From Chloroflexota bacterium (GTDB lineage: Bacteria > Chloroflexota > Anaerolineae > Anaerolineales > Villigracilaceae): a stretch of 7,649 bases of DNA. A program made the position numbers and the translations under genes. Position 1 is the stretch's first letter; every line of letters starts with the position of its first letter. The notes beneath the pieces are model-generated. The model was not told the origin of the DNA. It was given only the letters and a program-made list of their open reading frames with translations, and did not search any database. This document shows positions 1 to 6,602 of the stretch, piece after piece. Location: NCBI GenBank assembly GCA_021796315.1, contig JAJYOH010000277.1:1-7649 (forward strand), written 5' to 3'.

Positions 1-1
1 G

Positions 2-364
2 CTTCCTGAAAACAAGCAGATGTTTTATGACATCATCAAGGAAGCCACGAGCAAACCCATCCCGCCCATGCCTGGTTCATCGCGCTTCAAAGGCGACATC
101 TTCAACACCATCAGCAAAATCTTCGCCAAGACTGAATTGCATAAATTCGAAAATCACTTGAATTTCCCGGAAGTAGCACCATTCATCGACTATGTGCGCG
201 CATCCTTGAGCGAAGATCGCAAACTATGGACATCCATGTTCAATGACAAAGATGAATACAAAGCCATGATTAACAAGATCGAAGTGGTTGCTAAAAAATG
301 GTTCGACCGCGACGGCAAATTGGTCATGACCAAAGTCGTCGGCGGAATTCTGGCGACGAAATAA
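2..364 (+). CDS. C-terminal part of a probable class I SAM-dependent methyltransferase (5' end outside window)
   Basis: An open frame enters from the left edge and runs 120 codons to TAA at 362-364. The visible part has the look of the C-terminal end of small class I SAM methyltransferases. A segment that would be the late beta-strand region (FAKTELHKFENHLNFPE) is followed by the helix containing PFIDYVRASLSED. The end is a helix plus hairpin, with WFDRDGKLVMTKVVGGILATK finishing on a beta-strand that probably packs into the sheet. The SAM-binding motif I would lie upstream and is not visible, so substrate and even the methyltransferase assignment rest on C-terminal resemblance only. An internal ATG at 20 is probably not the start, because the frame stays open to the window edge. 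The stop is followed within 10 bases by a dispersed repeat. There is no sign of co-transcription with the next gene beyond shared strand. Confidence 0.6.
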   Translation, partial: LPENKQMFYDIIKEATSKPIPPMPGSSRFKGDIFNTISKIFAKTELHKFENHLNFPEVAPFIDYVRASLSEDRKLWTSMFNDKDEYKAMINKIEVVAKKWFDRDGKLVMTKVVGGILATK

Positions 365-373
365 AAAGGCTGG

Positions 374-458
374 GTCATTGCGAGGAGCCGCTTCTCAGGC
401 GACGAAGCAATCTTCACGCGAAACAGAGCTTGCTTCGGGAGGACACCCTCGCAATGAC
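374..458. repeat. Dispersed nested inverted repeat (MITE/REP-like)
   Basis: Outer arms GTCATTGCGAGG (374-385) and CCTCGCAATGAC (447-458) are perfect inverted complements. Inner arms GAAGCAA (404-410) and TTGCTTC (430-436) are nested inside them. This pattern (GTCATTGCGAGG, then GACGAAGCAATC, then GATTGCTTCG, then CCTCGCAATGAC) is a kind of intergenic repeat I recognise from many unrelated bacterial genomes. The copy fills most of the gap between the methyltransferase stop and the deacetylase start and would fold as a long hairpin in RNA. It carries no gene of its own; frames crossing it are chance. Confidence 0.75.
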
Positions 459-469
459 GCCATTTCATT

Positions 470-1108
470 ATGATCTTCTACGGCAAACGCGTACTATTTC
501 TCGGCGCACATCCCGACGATATCGAGTTGGGATGCGGCGCGCTCATCCATCATATCAAGGGCATGAGCGACCTTCTTTGCGTCACGCTTTCAGATAATCA
601 GAAGAATCCTGATTTGCAAAACGTGAAAGATGAGCATCTTCGCTCGATGTCTGTGCTTGGAATTCCAAAAGAAAAAGTTGTGTTTGGCCCATTCACCACG
701 CGCATCTTCCACGATTCACGGCAGGAAATTCTCGAATACTTTCTGAAACTTCGCAACGATTTTCAGCCGGACATTATTTTTGTTCATTCAAAACAGGATG
801 TGCACCAGGACCACAACACGATGACCGAAGAGGCCTTGCGCGCATTTCGCGGCATCACCGTCCTGGGTTTCGATGTTGTCCGTTCCTCGCATGGATTTTT
901 TCCGCATTTTCTGGTGGAAGTCACGGAAGAGGATGTCAACGCCAAGATCGAAGCGCTCTCCCAATACGAGACTTATCGCGATAAATATTATTTCAACAAT
1001 GAACTCACCCGCTCGATCATGGTTCGCCATGGCGCGCTGGCGGAACGTCCGTTCGCGGAGGGATTCGACATTTTGCGTATCGTCGGAGAATTCGAGATTT
1101 GCGAATAG
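470..1108 (+). CDS. PIG-L/LmbE family zinc-dependent N-deacetylase
   Basis: This 212-residue protein is a full-length member of the PIG-L family. These enzymes remove the N-acetyl group from GlcNAc-type substrates (antibiotic, mycothiol/bacillithiol or lipid-linked sugars) using one zinc ion. The N-terminal signature AHPDDIELGCG is at residues 13-23. By family knowledge H14 and D17 are zinc ligands and D16 the catalytic base. The second site, DVHQDH at 110-115, supplies the third ligand H115. The C-terminal motif ERPFAEGF (about 192-199) is also typical. No signal peptide or membrane segment is seen, so it is probably cytoplasmic. The start is fixed: an in-frame TGA at 455-457 lies inside the upstream repeat and ATG at 470 is the only start before the HPDD motif. 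There is no Shine-Dalgarno sequence before it. The substrate cannot be told from the sequence. Family assignment is sure. Confidence 0.93.
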   Translation: MIFYGKRVLFLGAHPDDIELGCGALIHHIKGMSDLLCVTLSDNQKNPDLQNVKDEHLRSMSVLGIPKEKVVFGPFTTRIFHDSRQEILEYFLKLRNDFQPDIIFVHSKQDVHQDHNTMTEEALRAFRGITVLGFDVVRSSHGFFPHFLVEVTEEDVNAKIEALSQYETYRDKYYFNNELTRSIMVRHGALAERPFAEGFDILRIVGEFEICE

Positions 1109-1117
1109 AGGTGCGAT

Positions 1118-1238
1118 ATGAAATTCGAAACGCTTTACGAGGAACCGACTGCACATCCGTCAATTAGTTGAATTGCGGCGGGCGCGAATCGAAAATATCA
1201 CCAAGCCGTTTGCAATTGGATATGCCGGAGATTGGTAA
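1118..1238 (+). pseudogene. Possible small frameshifted reading frame after the deacetylase
   Basis: A GAGGTG ribosome-binding-like sequence (1109-1114) precedes ATG at 1118. The frame MKFETLYEEPTAHPSIS stops at 1169-1171. Shifting frame around 1140-1150 opens a second stretch in frame 3, reading RLHIRQLVELRR and on to GYAGDW, which ends at TAA 1236-1238. This is just before the terminator stem. Joined, the two would make a product of about 40 residues with ordinary protein-like composition. It could be a small gene broken by a one-base deletion (real or a sequencing error), the remnant of a larger gene, or chance. I do not recognise the sequence. Confidence 0.3.
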
Positions 1239-1241
1239 AAG

Positions 1242-1280
1242 AAAACTTCCGAAGTTTGAAAGGCTTCGGAAGTTTTTATT
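1242..1280. terminator. Bidirectional intrinsic terminator between converging units
   Basis: A 13-bp perfect stem (1242-1254 with 1264-1276; core ACTTCCGAAG / CTTCGGAAGT) encloses a 9-nt loop. On the plus strand it runs into a T-rich tract (TTTTTATTTATT). On the minus strand the same stem is followed by TTTTCTTTT. It therefore ends both the plus-strand deacetylase unit and the minus-strand suf operon. The Rieske stop codon (1280-1282) sits at the edge of the T-tract. Confidence 0.85.
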
Positions 1281-1627
1281 TATTCTTTCGGCACGCCGAG
1301 AAAAATATTTCCGTCACGGACTTGAACCGGATACGCCGGAATATCCACCACCGCGGGCAACTCCATAACTTTTCCGGTGCGGACATCAAACTCCGCGCCA
1401 TGACGCGGGCAGACAACGTTGTAACCTTCCAGCATTCCATCGCCAAGCGGACCATTATCGTGAGTGCAGACATCGCCGATGGCAAAAAACTGTCCAGCAA
1501 TATTAAAGATCACGATGGGCCTGTCAGAGACTTCGACAAAAAGCCGTTCGCCATTCGGCAGTTCTGATGTGGGGGCGATTTCAACATATTCGATTTTTGA
1601 TTCTTCGAGTTGTGTGTAGTTGAACAT
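1280..1627 (-). CDS. Rieske-type [2Fe-2S] ferredoxin-like protein
   Basis: This is a 115-residue stand-alone Rieske domain, the size of ferredoxin subunits of non-heme iron oxygenases. The cluster ligands are all present: C54 and H56 in CTHDNGPLGDG, and C73 and H76 in CPRHGAEFD. The latter is followed by the usual DVRTGKV strand and a terminal beta hairpin (PAYPVQVRDGNIFLGVP). It is soluble, with no signal peptide or transmembrane anchor, so it is not a bc1/b6f subunit. It is the last gene of the suf operon, 41 nt after sufU and directly before the terminator. Similar small Rieske proteins occur inside suf operons of Actinobacteria and others, so an electron-transfer role in cluster assembly is plausible but inferred. 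No oxygenase gene is nearby. Its AGGG ribosome site (1634-1637, spacing 6) lies in the GC-rich repeat upstream. Confidence 0.9.
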   Translation of the reverse strand: MFNYTQLEESKIEYVEIAPTSELPNGERLFVEVSDRPIVIFNIAGQFFAIGDVCTHDNGPLGDGMLEGYNVVCPRHGAEFDVRTGKVMELPAVVDIPAYPVQVRDGNIFLGVPKE

Positions 1628-1630
1628 TCT

Positions 1631-1664
1631 CTTCCCTCACCCTGCCCTCTCCCAAAGGGAGAGG
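1631..1664. repeat. GC-rich dispersed repeat hairpin between sufU and the Rieske gene
   Basis: CCCTCACCCTGCCCTCTCCC followed by AAA and GGGAGAGG is a version of a very widespread bacterial intergenic repeat. It is the one that yields the recurring spurious peptide PHPALSQRER on one strand. The stem CCTCTCCC (1646-1653) / GGGAGAGG (1657-1664) closes on an AAA loop. In the suf mRNA it begins 4 nt after the sufU stop codon and its distal end contains the Rieske Shine-Dalgarno sequence. There is no T-tract after it, so it is not a terminator. It may act as an mRNA-stabilising or attenuating stem. Confidence 0.75.
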
Positions 1665-1668
1665 AAAT

Positions 1669-2064
1669 CTATTCCACCAAAGAGTCGCTGGCTTCGCCGA
1701 GGCCGTAAACGCCGGCCTTCAAAACCTTCAGCGAAAGCAAGGCACATTTCAAGCGGACAGGACCAAGCTCGATTCCGAGCAGGTCAAGAATATCCTGCTT
1801 GTTCATCTTTTTGACGTCTTCTACAGATTTGCCGATAACAGATTCAATTAACAAATCGGCAGAAGCCTGCGAGATGGCGCAACCATGACCATCGAAACGC
1901 GCGTCGGTAACTTTGCCGCTTTCGTCCACACGCAGATCAATTTGGATGTGGTCACCGCACAGCGGATTATTATCCGCAAAGGAAATATCGTGCGGGTCGA
2001 GTTTGCCGCGGTAGGATGGATTCTTATAATGCTCGATGATAACTTCGCGATAGAGATCGTCCAT
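1669..2064 (-). CDS. sufU: SufU-type sulfur acceptor / iron-sulfur scaffold protein
   Basis: This 131-residue protein (from ATG at 2064) belongs to the IscU/SufU family. It opens with MDDLYREVIIEHYKNP, the standard N-terminal helix. The metal/sulfur site is complete: C36 and D38 in NPLCGD, C62 in GHGCAISQAS and C107 in PVRLKCALL. The residue before the last cysteine is lysine, as in SufU, where IscU has histidine. This makes it the zinc-type relay that takes the persulfide from SufS. Spacing between the second and third cysteines is 45 residues, close to IscU and shorter than Bacillus SufU. A TTG at 2070, six bases upstream in frame, is possible, but the ATG matches the family N-terminus better. 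The gene starts 8 nt after the sufS stop, so translation is probably coupled. The ribosome site is weak. Confidence 0.95.
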   Translation of the reverse strand: MDDLYREVIIEHYKNPSYRGKLDPHDISFADNNPLCGDHIQIDLRVDESGKVTDARFDGHGCAISQASADLLIESVIGKSVEDVKKMNKQDILDLLGIELGPVRLKCALLSLKVLKAGVYGLGEASDSLVE

Positions 2065-2072
2065 GGTCAAAA

Positions 2073-3299
2073 TTATCCAAACACTTTCTTGACTTTGTAA
2101 ATCCCCTCCACCAATTTATCCACTTCATCCTTTGTTGAATAAAGATAGAAACTGGCGCGGGAAGTAGCCGGGATGCCAAACTTCTCATGCAAAGGCTGGG
2201 CGCAATGATGTCCAGCGCGGATGGCAACCCCATCCTGATCGAGAATCTGCGCCACATCGTGCGGATGGACACCTTCAAACGTGAACGAAGCCACGCCGCC
2301 TTTTTTGTCCGCAGAAGGACCAAAGACTTTCAGACCAGGAATTTCTTCGAGACGCTCGAGCGTATATTCGATCATCTCATGTTCGTGCGCGGCGATATTC
2401 TCCATGCCAATCGAATTCAGATAATCCACGGCAGCGCCAAAGCCGACAGATTCAGCAATGGCCGGAGTCCCGGCTTCGAATTTGGCGGGAATCGAATTCG
2501 GACGGAACGAGCGCAGTTTGACTTCCTTGATCATGTCGCCGCCGCCGAGAAATGGAGGCATCGCTTCCAGCAAAGATTCGCGTCCGTATAACGCGCCAAT
2601 GCCGGTCGGACCGCACATTTTGTGAGCCGAGAAAGCATAAAAATCTGCATCGAGGGCTTGCATATCCACGCTTAAATGCGGAACCGATTGAGCGCCGTCC
2701 ACGAGAGTAATTGCGCCTGCCTCATGCGCCAGCCTGATGATCTCAGCGGCTGGCGTGATCGTGCCGAGAACGTTGGACATGTGCGTAAACGCGACCAGTT
2801 TCGGGGTCCGGGCAAGAAGCGATTTATATGTCTCAAGATCGAGCAGACCGTCATCCGTCACCGGAATGAACTCCAATTGAATCCCGCGTTCCGCTGCAAG
2901 CATGTGCCACGGCACAAGATTGCTGTGATGTTCCATCTCAGTCAGGATGACGAGATCGCCGCTTTTCAAGTTCGCACGCGCCCAGGTATACGCAACAAGA
3001 TTGATCGACTCGGTGGTATTGCGTGTGTAAATCACCTGACGCGCGGAAGGCGCATTGATGAATTTCGCAATCTTCTCGCGAGCCTGTTCATAGAGAGCGG
3101 TGGATTCTTCGGCCAGCATGTGCACGCCGCGATGGATGTTCGCATTCGAGCGACGATAAAAATCGTTCATCGCCTCGATGACGGAAAGCGGCTTTTGCGA
3201 AGTTGCAGTGGAGTCGAGGTAAACGAGTTTGACGCCGGGCCGAACTTCGCGCTCAAGAATTGGGAAATCCTGGCGGATACGGGAAACATCTAAAGACAT
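2073..3299 (-). CDS. sufS: SufS class II cysteine desulfurase (PLP-dependent)
   Basis: This 408-residue protein matches the full length of the family. It converts cysteine to alanine and carries the freed sulfur as a persulfide on an active-site cysteine. PLP-site features are all present: the MEHHSN segment (H124/H125) that stacks on the cofactor, D201 and Q204 in VDGAQS, and the Schiff-base lysine K227 in SAHKMCGPTGIG. The catalytic cysteine is C366 in RAGHHCAQP. The short loop around it marks the SufS/CsdA group rather than IscS/NifS. The gene immediately downstream is sufU, the usual partner of SufS in organisms without SufE. The start ATG at 3299 lies 14 nt after the preceding gene's stop with only a weak purine-rich site, so expression probably depends on read-through translation in the operon. 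Confidence 0.97.
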   Translation of the reverse strand: MSLDVSRIRQDFPILEREVRPGVKLVYLDSTATSQKPLSVIEAMNDFYRRSNANIHRGVHMLAEESTALYEQAREKIAKFINAPSARQVIYTRNTTESINLVAYTWARANLKSGDLVILTEMEHHSNLVPWHMLAAERGIQLEFIPVTDDGLLDLETYKSLLARTPKLVAFTHMSNVLGTITPAAEIIRLAHEAGAITLVDGAQSVPHLSVDMQALDADFYAFSAHKMCGPTGIGALYGRESLLEAMPPFLGGGDMIKEVKLRSFRPNSIPAKFEAGTPAIAESVGFGAAVDYLNSIGMENIAAHEHEMIEYTLERLEEIPGLKVFGPSADKKGGVASFTFEGVHPHDVAQILDQDGVAIRAGHHCAQPLHEKFGIPATSRASFYLYSTKDEVDKLVEGIYKVKKVFG

Positions 3300-3313
3300 A
3301 ACGACTCAAACCA

Positions 3314-3697
3314 TTAATATTCTGGAAGTTCTTTCTTGCCTAATTTCTTCTGAGTTCCCGCCGGGCGAATCTGGTCCGAGTTCAGCGGGTACCACAAAAT
3401 ACGATCCGGGACCATCCAGCCGTCGGTCAGGAAAACATTGGAGCGAAATTGCACCGCCACCATTTTGTTATCCACCTGCACGACGATTCCCTTAACCCAT
3501 CCACGGACACGCTCACTATTTTTTTCATGATCGCAAAAAACTTCAACGGTATCGCCCACTTCAAAAGCGTAGGCTGCACCAGGCGCTTTCATGTAAGCGA
3601 ACTGTATGCGTCCTCCGCGCGCACGGCGCGGTTGTGCAGCAACAGGCGCTACACGCGCTTGCTTAACTTTGGTTTTTGTTTTGGCTGTTGGCATCAT
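3314..3697 (-). CDS. Unrecognised basic protein with SH3/Tudor-Agenet-like barrel, within the suf operon
   Basis: The gene encodes 127 residues. Residues 1-30 are low-complexity and strongly basic (K6, K8, K10, K12, R15, R24, R25, R27, R30) with Ala/Pro, and are probably disordered. Residues about 45-112 look like a small beta barrel. FEVGDTVEVF is followed by a charged loop, GWVKGIVVQV, MVAVQFRSNVF, and DQIRP at the end. This order (FxVGDxVEV, then W, then V/F strands, ending IRP) resembles Tudor/Agenet SH3-like domains. The C-terminus is again lysine-rich (KKLGKK). There is a single cysteine (C55), so it is unlikely to hold a cluster alone. A nucleic-acid or protein-binding adaptor role is a guess. 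AGGA lies 4 nt before ATG 3697 and 7 nt before a second ATG at 3694, so either may be used. It lies 57 nt after sufD and 14 nt before sufS, same strand, and is thus co-transcribed. Confidence 0.85.
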   Translation of the reverse strand: MMPTAKTKTKVKQARVAPVAAQPRRARGGRIQFAYMKAPGAAYAFEVGDTVEVFCDHEKNSERVRGWVKGIVVQVDNKMVAVQFRSNVFLTDGWMVPDRILWYPLNSDQIRPAGTQKKLGKKELPEY

Positions 3698-3754
3698 TTT
3701 TCCTGACTACGTACAGATTTTGTTATTCCATCCACAAATTAATTACTTCCAAAA

Positions 3755-5095
3755 TTATCCCGTCTTTTCCAAAATGGCCTGATGGAATCTTTCACGCACG
3801 CCCTCGAACGGAATGCGCTGCATGATCGGATCAAAGAATCCTTCGACCATAATTCGTTCGGCATCCTTTAAAGGAATGCCGCGACTTTCCAGATAAAAAA
3901 GCGGCTCCGCTTCCAACTTGCCGACGGTTGCTCCATGCGTGCAGCGAACATCGTCCGCCAGAATTTCCAAACCGGGAATCGAATCGGCACGCGCCGCATC
4001 ACTCAGGACGAGATTGCGGTTTGCCTGATACCCGTCCGTTTTCTGCGCTGACGGCGCGACATAGATCATGCCCTGCCAGACCGAACGGCTCTGTCCTTTG
4101 AGCGCGCCTTTGAATAAAAGATCGCTGGTGGTGTGCGGAGCAAGATGATTCTGCTGCGTGTCATGGTCGAGGTGCTGAGAGCCATCCGTGAAATAGAAAC
4201 CGGACATGCGACCGGTTGCGCCTTCGCCAGCCAGATCAAGCTCGGAGAAATTTTTTGTTAATCGCGAACCGACCGCGCCAAAAATCCAATCGAGATTGCC
4301 GCCGCGCTCCACGCGAATTCTTTCGTGTGAAAAATTCCAGACGTGTTTGCCCCACGATTGAAGCTCGACAAATTTAAAGTTGGCATCCGCGCCGACTTTA
4401 ATTTCAACAAGTCCAGCATGCATCGTGTGAGATTTTTCTTCGGTCGGCGAAGCGGATTCGTGAACATAAGTCGCGGATGCGCCGTCTTCGATCAGAACGA
4501 GCAAATGCGAAATATAAGCGAGATTAGCAGCCGGTCCCCACAAAACAGAGTGGAAAGGTTCTTCAACTTTAACACCTTTGGGAACGTACAAGACCACGCC
4601 ATTCTGAGCGAACGCGCCGGCCAGCGCGGAAAATTTTCCTTCCTCCACATTGACAGTTTGTCCGAGCATCCTGGCAACCAGGTCGGGATGTTTTACCAGC
4701 GCAGTTTTTAGGTCGGTAAAGATCACGCCCTTTTGAGTCAGCGATTCAGCGAGTTCAACGGTCGCGCCGCCGGGCAGCAAAACGATCTGTCCGCCATGCG
4801 CATCAGCTACGAGCGGCTTGAGCAAATCATCCGGCACAGATGGATAATCTTTGAACGCGCCATCTTTTGGAAGAACAAATTTATCGGCGGGCAGAGTGTG
4901 AATATCCGTGCGACGCCAGGCTTCATCAGAAACGGAGGGAAGCGAAAGCCGCTTAAACGCGTCCCAGGCTCGGGCGCGGTAAGAAGCGATGTCGCCGCTC
5001 GAGGCGGGGATGTCGGCTTGAGTGAATGAAAAATCTTTTGCGGCGGAATCCGTCCGTCGCGTTTTTGAAACAGAAATTTTTGGTTTCTCTTGCAT
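3755..5095 (-). CDS. sufD: SufD, FeS assembly scaffold partner of SufB
   Basis: This 446-residue protein is a member of the SufB/SufD beta-helix family. It forms the SufB-SufC2-SufD complex, where it partners SufB and binds one SufC. The N-terminal helical part (about 1-75) contains SDEAWRRTD, the usual SufD 'E.WR.T' element. The beta-helix core runs about 100-370 and includes [14 protein letters not shown]. The C-terminal region DDVRCTHGATVGKLE carries C385 and H387. H387 corresponds to the conserved histidine (H360 in E. coli) at the SufB-SufD interface. The final helical part YLESRGIPLKDAERIMVEGF (401-420) contacts SufC in known structures. ATG at 5095 follows a GGA-containing site 9-10 nt upstream. 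A 34-bp palindrome separates it from sufB. There is no sign of truncation. Confidence 0.96.
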   Translation of the reverse strand: MQEKPKISVSKTRRTDSAAKDFSFTQADIPASSGDIASYRARAWDAFKRLSLPSVSDEAWRRTDIHTLPADKFVLPKDGAFKDYPSVPDDLLKPLVADAHGGQIVLLPGGATVELAESLTQKGVIFTDLKTALVKHPDLVARMLGQTVNVEEGKFSALAGAFAQNGVVLYVPKGVKVEEPFHSVLWGPAANLAYISHLLVLIEDGASATYVHESASPTEEKSHTMHAGLVEIKVGADANFKFVELQSWGKHVWNFSHERIRVERGGNLDWIFGAVGSRLTKNFSELDLAGEGATGRMSGFYFTDGSQHLDHDTQQNHLAPHTTSDLLFKGALKGQSRSVWQGMIYVAPSAQKTDGYQANRNLVLSDAARADSIPGLEILADDVRCTHGATVGKLEAEPLFYLESRGIPLKDAERIMVEGFFDPIMQRIPFEGVRERFHQAILEKTG

Positions 5096-5109
5096 ATTAT
5101 TTTCCAGAT

Positions 5110-5143
5110 AAACCCTAAAGGTTTTAAAAAACCTTTAGGGTTT
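5110..5143. repeat. Perfect 34-bp palindrome in the sufB-sufD gap
   Basis: Arms AAACCCTAAAGGTTTT (5110-5125) and AAAACCTTTAGGGTTT (5128-5143) are exact inverted complements around AA, and TTCCA/TGGAA lie at the outer edges. In the suf mRNA it would fold into a 13-16-bp stem starting 8 nt after the sufB stop. The sufD site (TGGAA, then ATG) follows directly. There is no T-run downstream on the minus strand, so it is more likely an mRNA-processing or stability element, or a copy of a dispersed palindromic repeat, than a terminator. Confidence 0.8.
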
Positions 5144-5151
5144 GGAATATA

Positions 5152-6561
5152 TTATCCGATGCTTCCTTCCATCTGCAATTGGATCAGACGGTTCATTTCA
5201 ACAGCGTATTCCATCGGCAATTCTTTGACGAGCGGCTCGATGAAACCAGCGACGACCATGCCGGTGGCTTCCTCTTCGCTAAGGCCGCGCGACATGAGGT
5301 AGAAGAGTTGCTCCTCACCCACCTTACTGACCGAAGCCTCGTGACCGATGGTCACATCGTCTTCGTCAATTTCAATCGTGGGATAAGTATCGGAGCGCGA
5401 TTTCGGATCAAGCAGAAGCGCATCACAAACCACGTTGGATTTAACGCCCTTCGCGCCTTTATGAACTTTGACCATGCCGCGGTACGAAGCGCGTCCGCCG
5501 GATTTGCTGATGGACTTGGACACAATTTTGCTGGTGGTATTCGGCGCGAAGTGAATCATCTTGCTGCCCGCATCCTGCGTCTGACCCGGGCCGGCGAACG
5601 CCATCGAAAGCATTTCTCCATGAGCGCCTGGTTCCATTAAATAACAGGATGGATATTTCATCGTCAGCTTCGAGCCGAGGTTCGCGTCGACCCATTCGTG
5701 CGAAGCGTTCTCGAAAACCTTGGCGCGTTGCGTGACGAGGTTGAACACGTTCGTCGACCAGTTTTGAATGGTCGAGTAGCGCGAGCGCGCACCCTTCTTG
5801 ACGATGATCTCGATCACACCGGAGTGGAACGAATTGGTTGTGTATTGCGGCGCGGTACAACCTTCGACGTAATGCACCGAAGCGCCTTCATCAACGATGA
5901 TCAATGTACGCTCGAACTGTCCGACGTTGGCGGTGTTGAGACGGAAATAAGCCTGCAAAGGCAAATCCACTTTGACGCCTTTCGGCACATAGACGAACGA
6001 TCCGCCCGACCAAACGGCAGAATTCAACGCCGCAAATTTATTGTCTTCAATCGGGATGACCGTTCCGAAATATTCTTTGAACAGGTCAGGATATTGTTTG
6101 AGGCCATCTTCGATGGACAGGAAGATCACACCCTGTTTTTCGAGATGTTCCAAAATGGAGTGATAGACCATCTCGGATTCATATTGCGCGCCGACGCCTG
6201 CCAAAAATTTTCGCTCGGCTTCAGGAATGCCCAATTTGTCGAACGTATTTTTGATGTCATCCGGAACATCGTCCCAGGATTTTTCGCTTTTCTCGGTCGG
6301 TTTGACGTAGTAAAAAATATTTTCAAGGTCGAGGTTCGAGATGTCGGGTCCCCAGGTTGGCATGGGACGAGTCAAATAATGTTCGAGCGCCTTGAGACGG
6401 AAATCGAGCATCCACTTCGGCTCGTTCTTCATACGCGAAATATTTTCAACCACCTCGCGCGTAAGTCCGCGCTGGGATTTGAAAACATAATTATCGTCAC
6501 GGTCATGAAAACCGTATTTATATTCGCCAATATCATCAAGAATTTTTGCGTCGTCAGACAT
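5152..6561 (-). CDS. sufB: SufB, FeS cluster assembly scaffold
   Basis: This 469-residue protein is the central scaffold on which clusters are built with SufC and SufD. The N-terminus ([20 protein letters not shown]) and the segment [21 protein letters not shown] (53-73) are standard SufB features. The beta-helix core includes [15 protein letters not shown] (189-203) and [10 protein letters not shown], with the conserved cysteine C235 matching E. coli C254. The C-terminal part has [21 protein letters not shown] (406-426). At the interface position where E. coli SufB has C405 this protein reads [10 protein letters not shown], with no cysteine, as in Gram-positive SufB. The start is ATG at 6561, because GGAG lies 6 nt upstream. 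The frame is open to a GTG at 6585, but that lacks a ribosome site and family support. It follows sufC by 41 nt. Confidence 0.97.
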   Translation of the reverse strand: MSDDAKILDDIGEYKYGFHDRDDNYVFKSQRGLTREVVENISRMKNEPKWMLDFRLKALEHYLTRPMPTWGPDISNLDLENIFYYVKPTEKSEKSWDDVPDDIKNTFDKLGIPEAERKFLAGVGAQYESEMVYHSILEHLEKQGVIFLSIEDGLKQYPDLFKEYFGTVIPIEDNKFAALNSAVWSGGSFVYVPKGVKVDLPLQAYFRLNTANVGQFERTLIIVDEGASVHYVEGCTAPQYTTNSFHSGVIEIIVKKGARSRYSTIQNWSTNVFNLVTQRAKVFENASHEWVDANLGSKLTMKYPSCYLMEPGAHGEMLSMAFAGPGQTQDAGSKMIHFAPNTTSKIVSKSISKSGGRASYRGMVKVHKGAKGVKSNVVCDALLLDPKSRSDTYPTIEIDEDDVTIGHEASVSKVGEEQLFYLMSRGLSEEEATGMVVAGFIEPLVKELPMEYAVEMNRLIQLQMEGSIG

Positions 6562-6602
6562 AAGAGTCTCCGATTTCTCAAACACTAAAGTTACGCAACT
6601 TC

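Noticed and set aside
298..597. A plus-strand frame crossing the nested inverted repeat
   Set aside because: It overlaps two real genes out of frame and is largely repeat-derived.
1620..1814. A plus-strand frame containing PHPALSQRER
   Set aside because: That peptide is the well-known spurious translation of the dispersed repeat, and the rest is antisense to sufU.
2676..3293. A 205-codon open frame on the plus strand
   Set aside because: It is the antisense shadow of sufS, with no family features.
5110..5143. Telomere-like CCCTAAA/TTTAGGG units
   Set aside because: There is only one copy in each arm of a palindrome and no tandem array, so the resemblance is coincidental.
6562..6585. An upstream GTG start for sufB adding eight residues
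   Set aside because: The ATG at 6561 has GGAG 6 nt upstream and matches the family N-terminus, while the GTG has neither.
5698..6588. A 296-codon open frame on the plus strand
   Set aside because: It lies entirely opposite sufB and has no recognisable motif or ribosome site. Codon bias of the sufB strand explains it.
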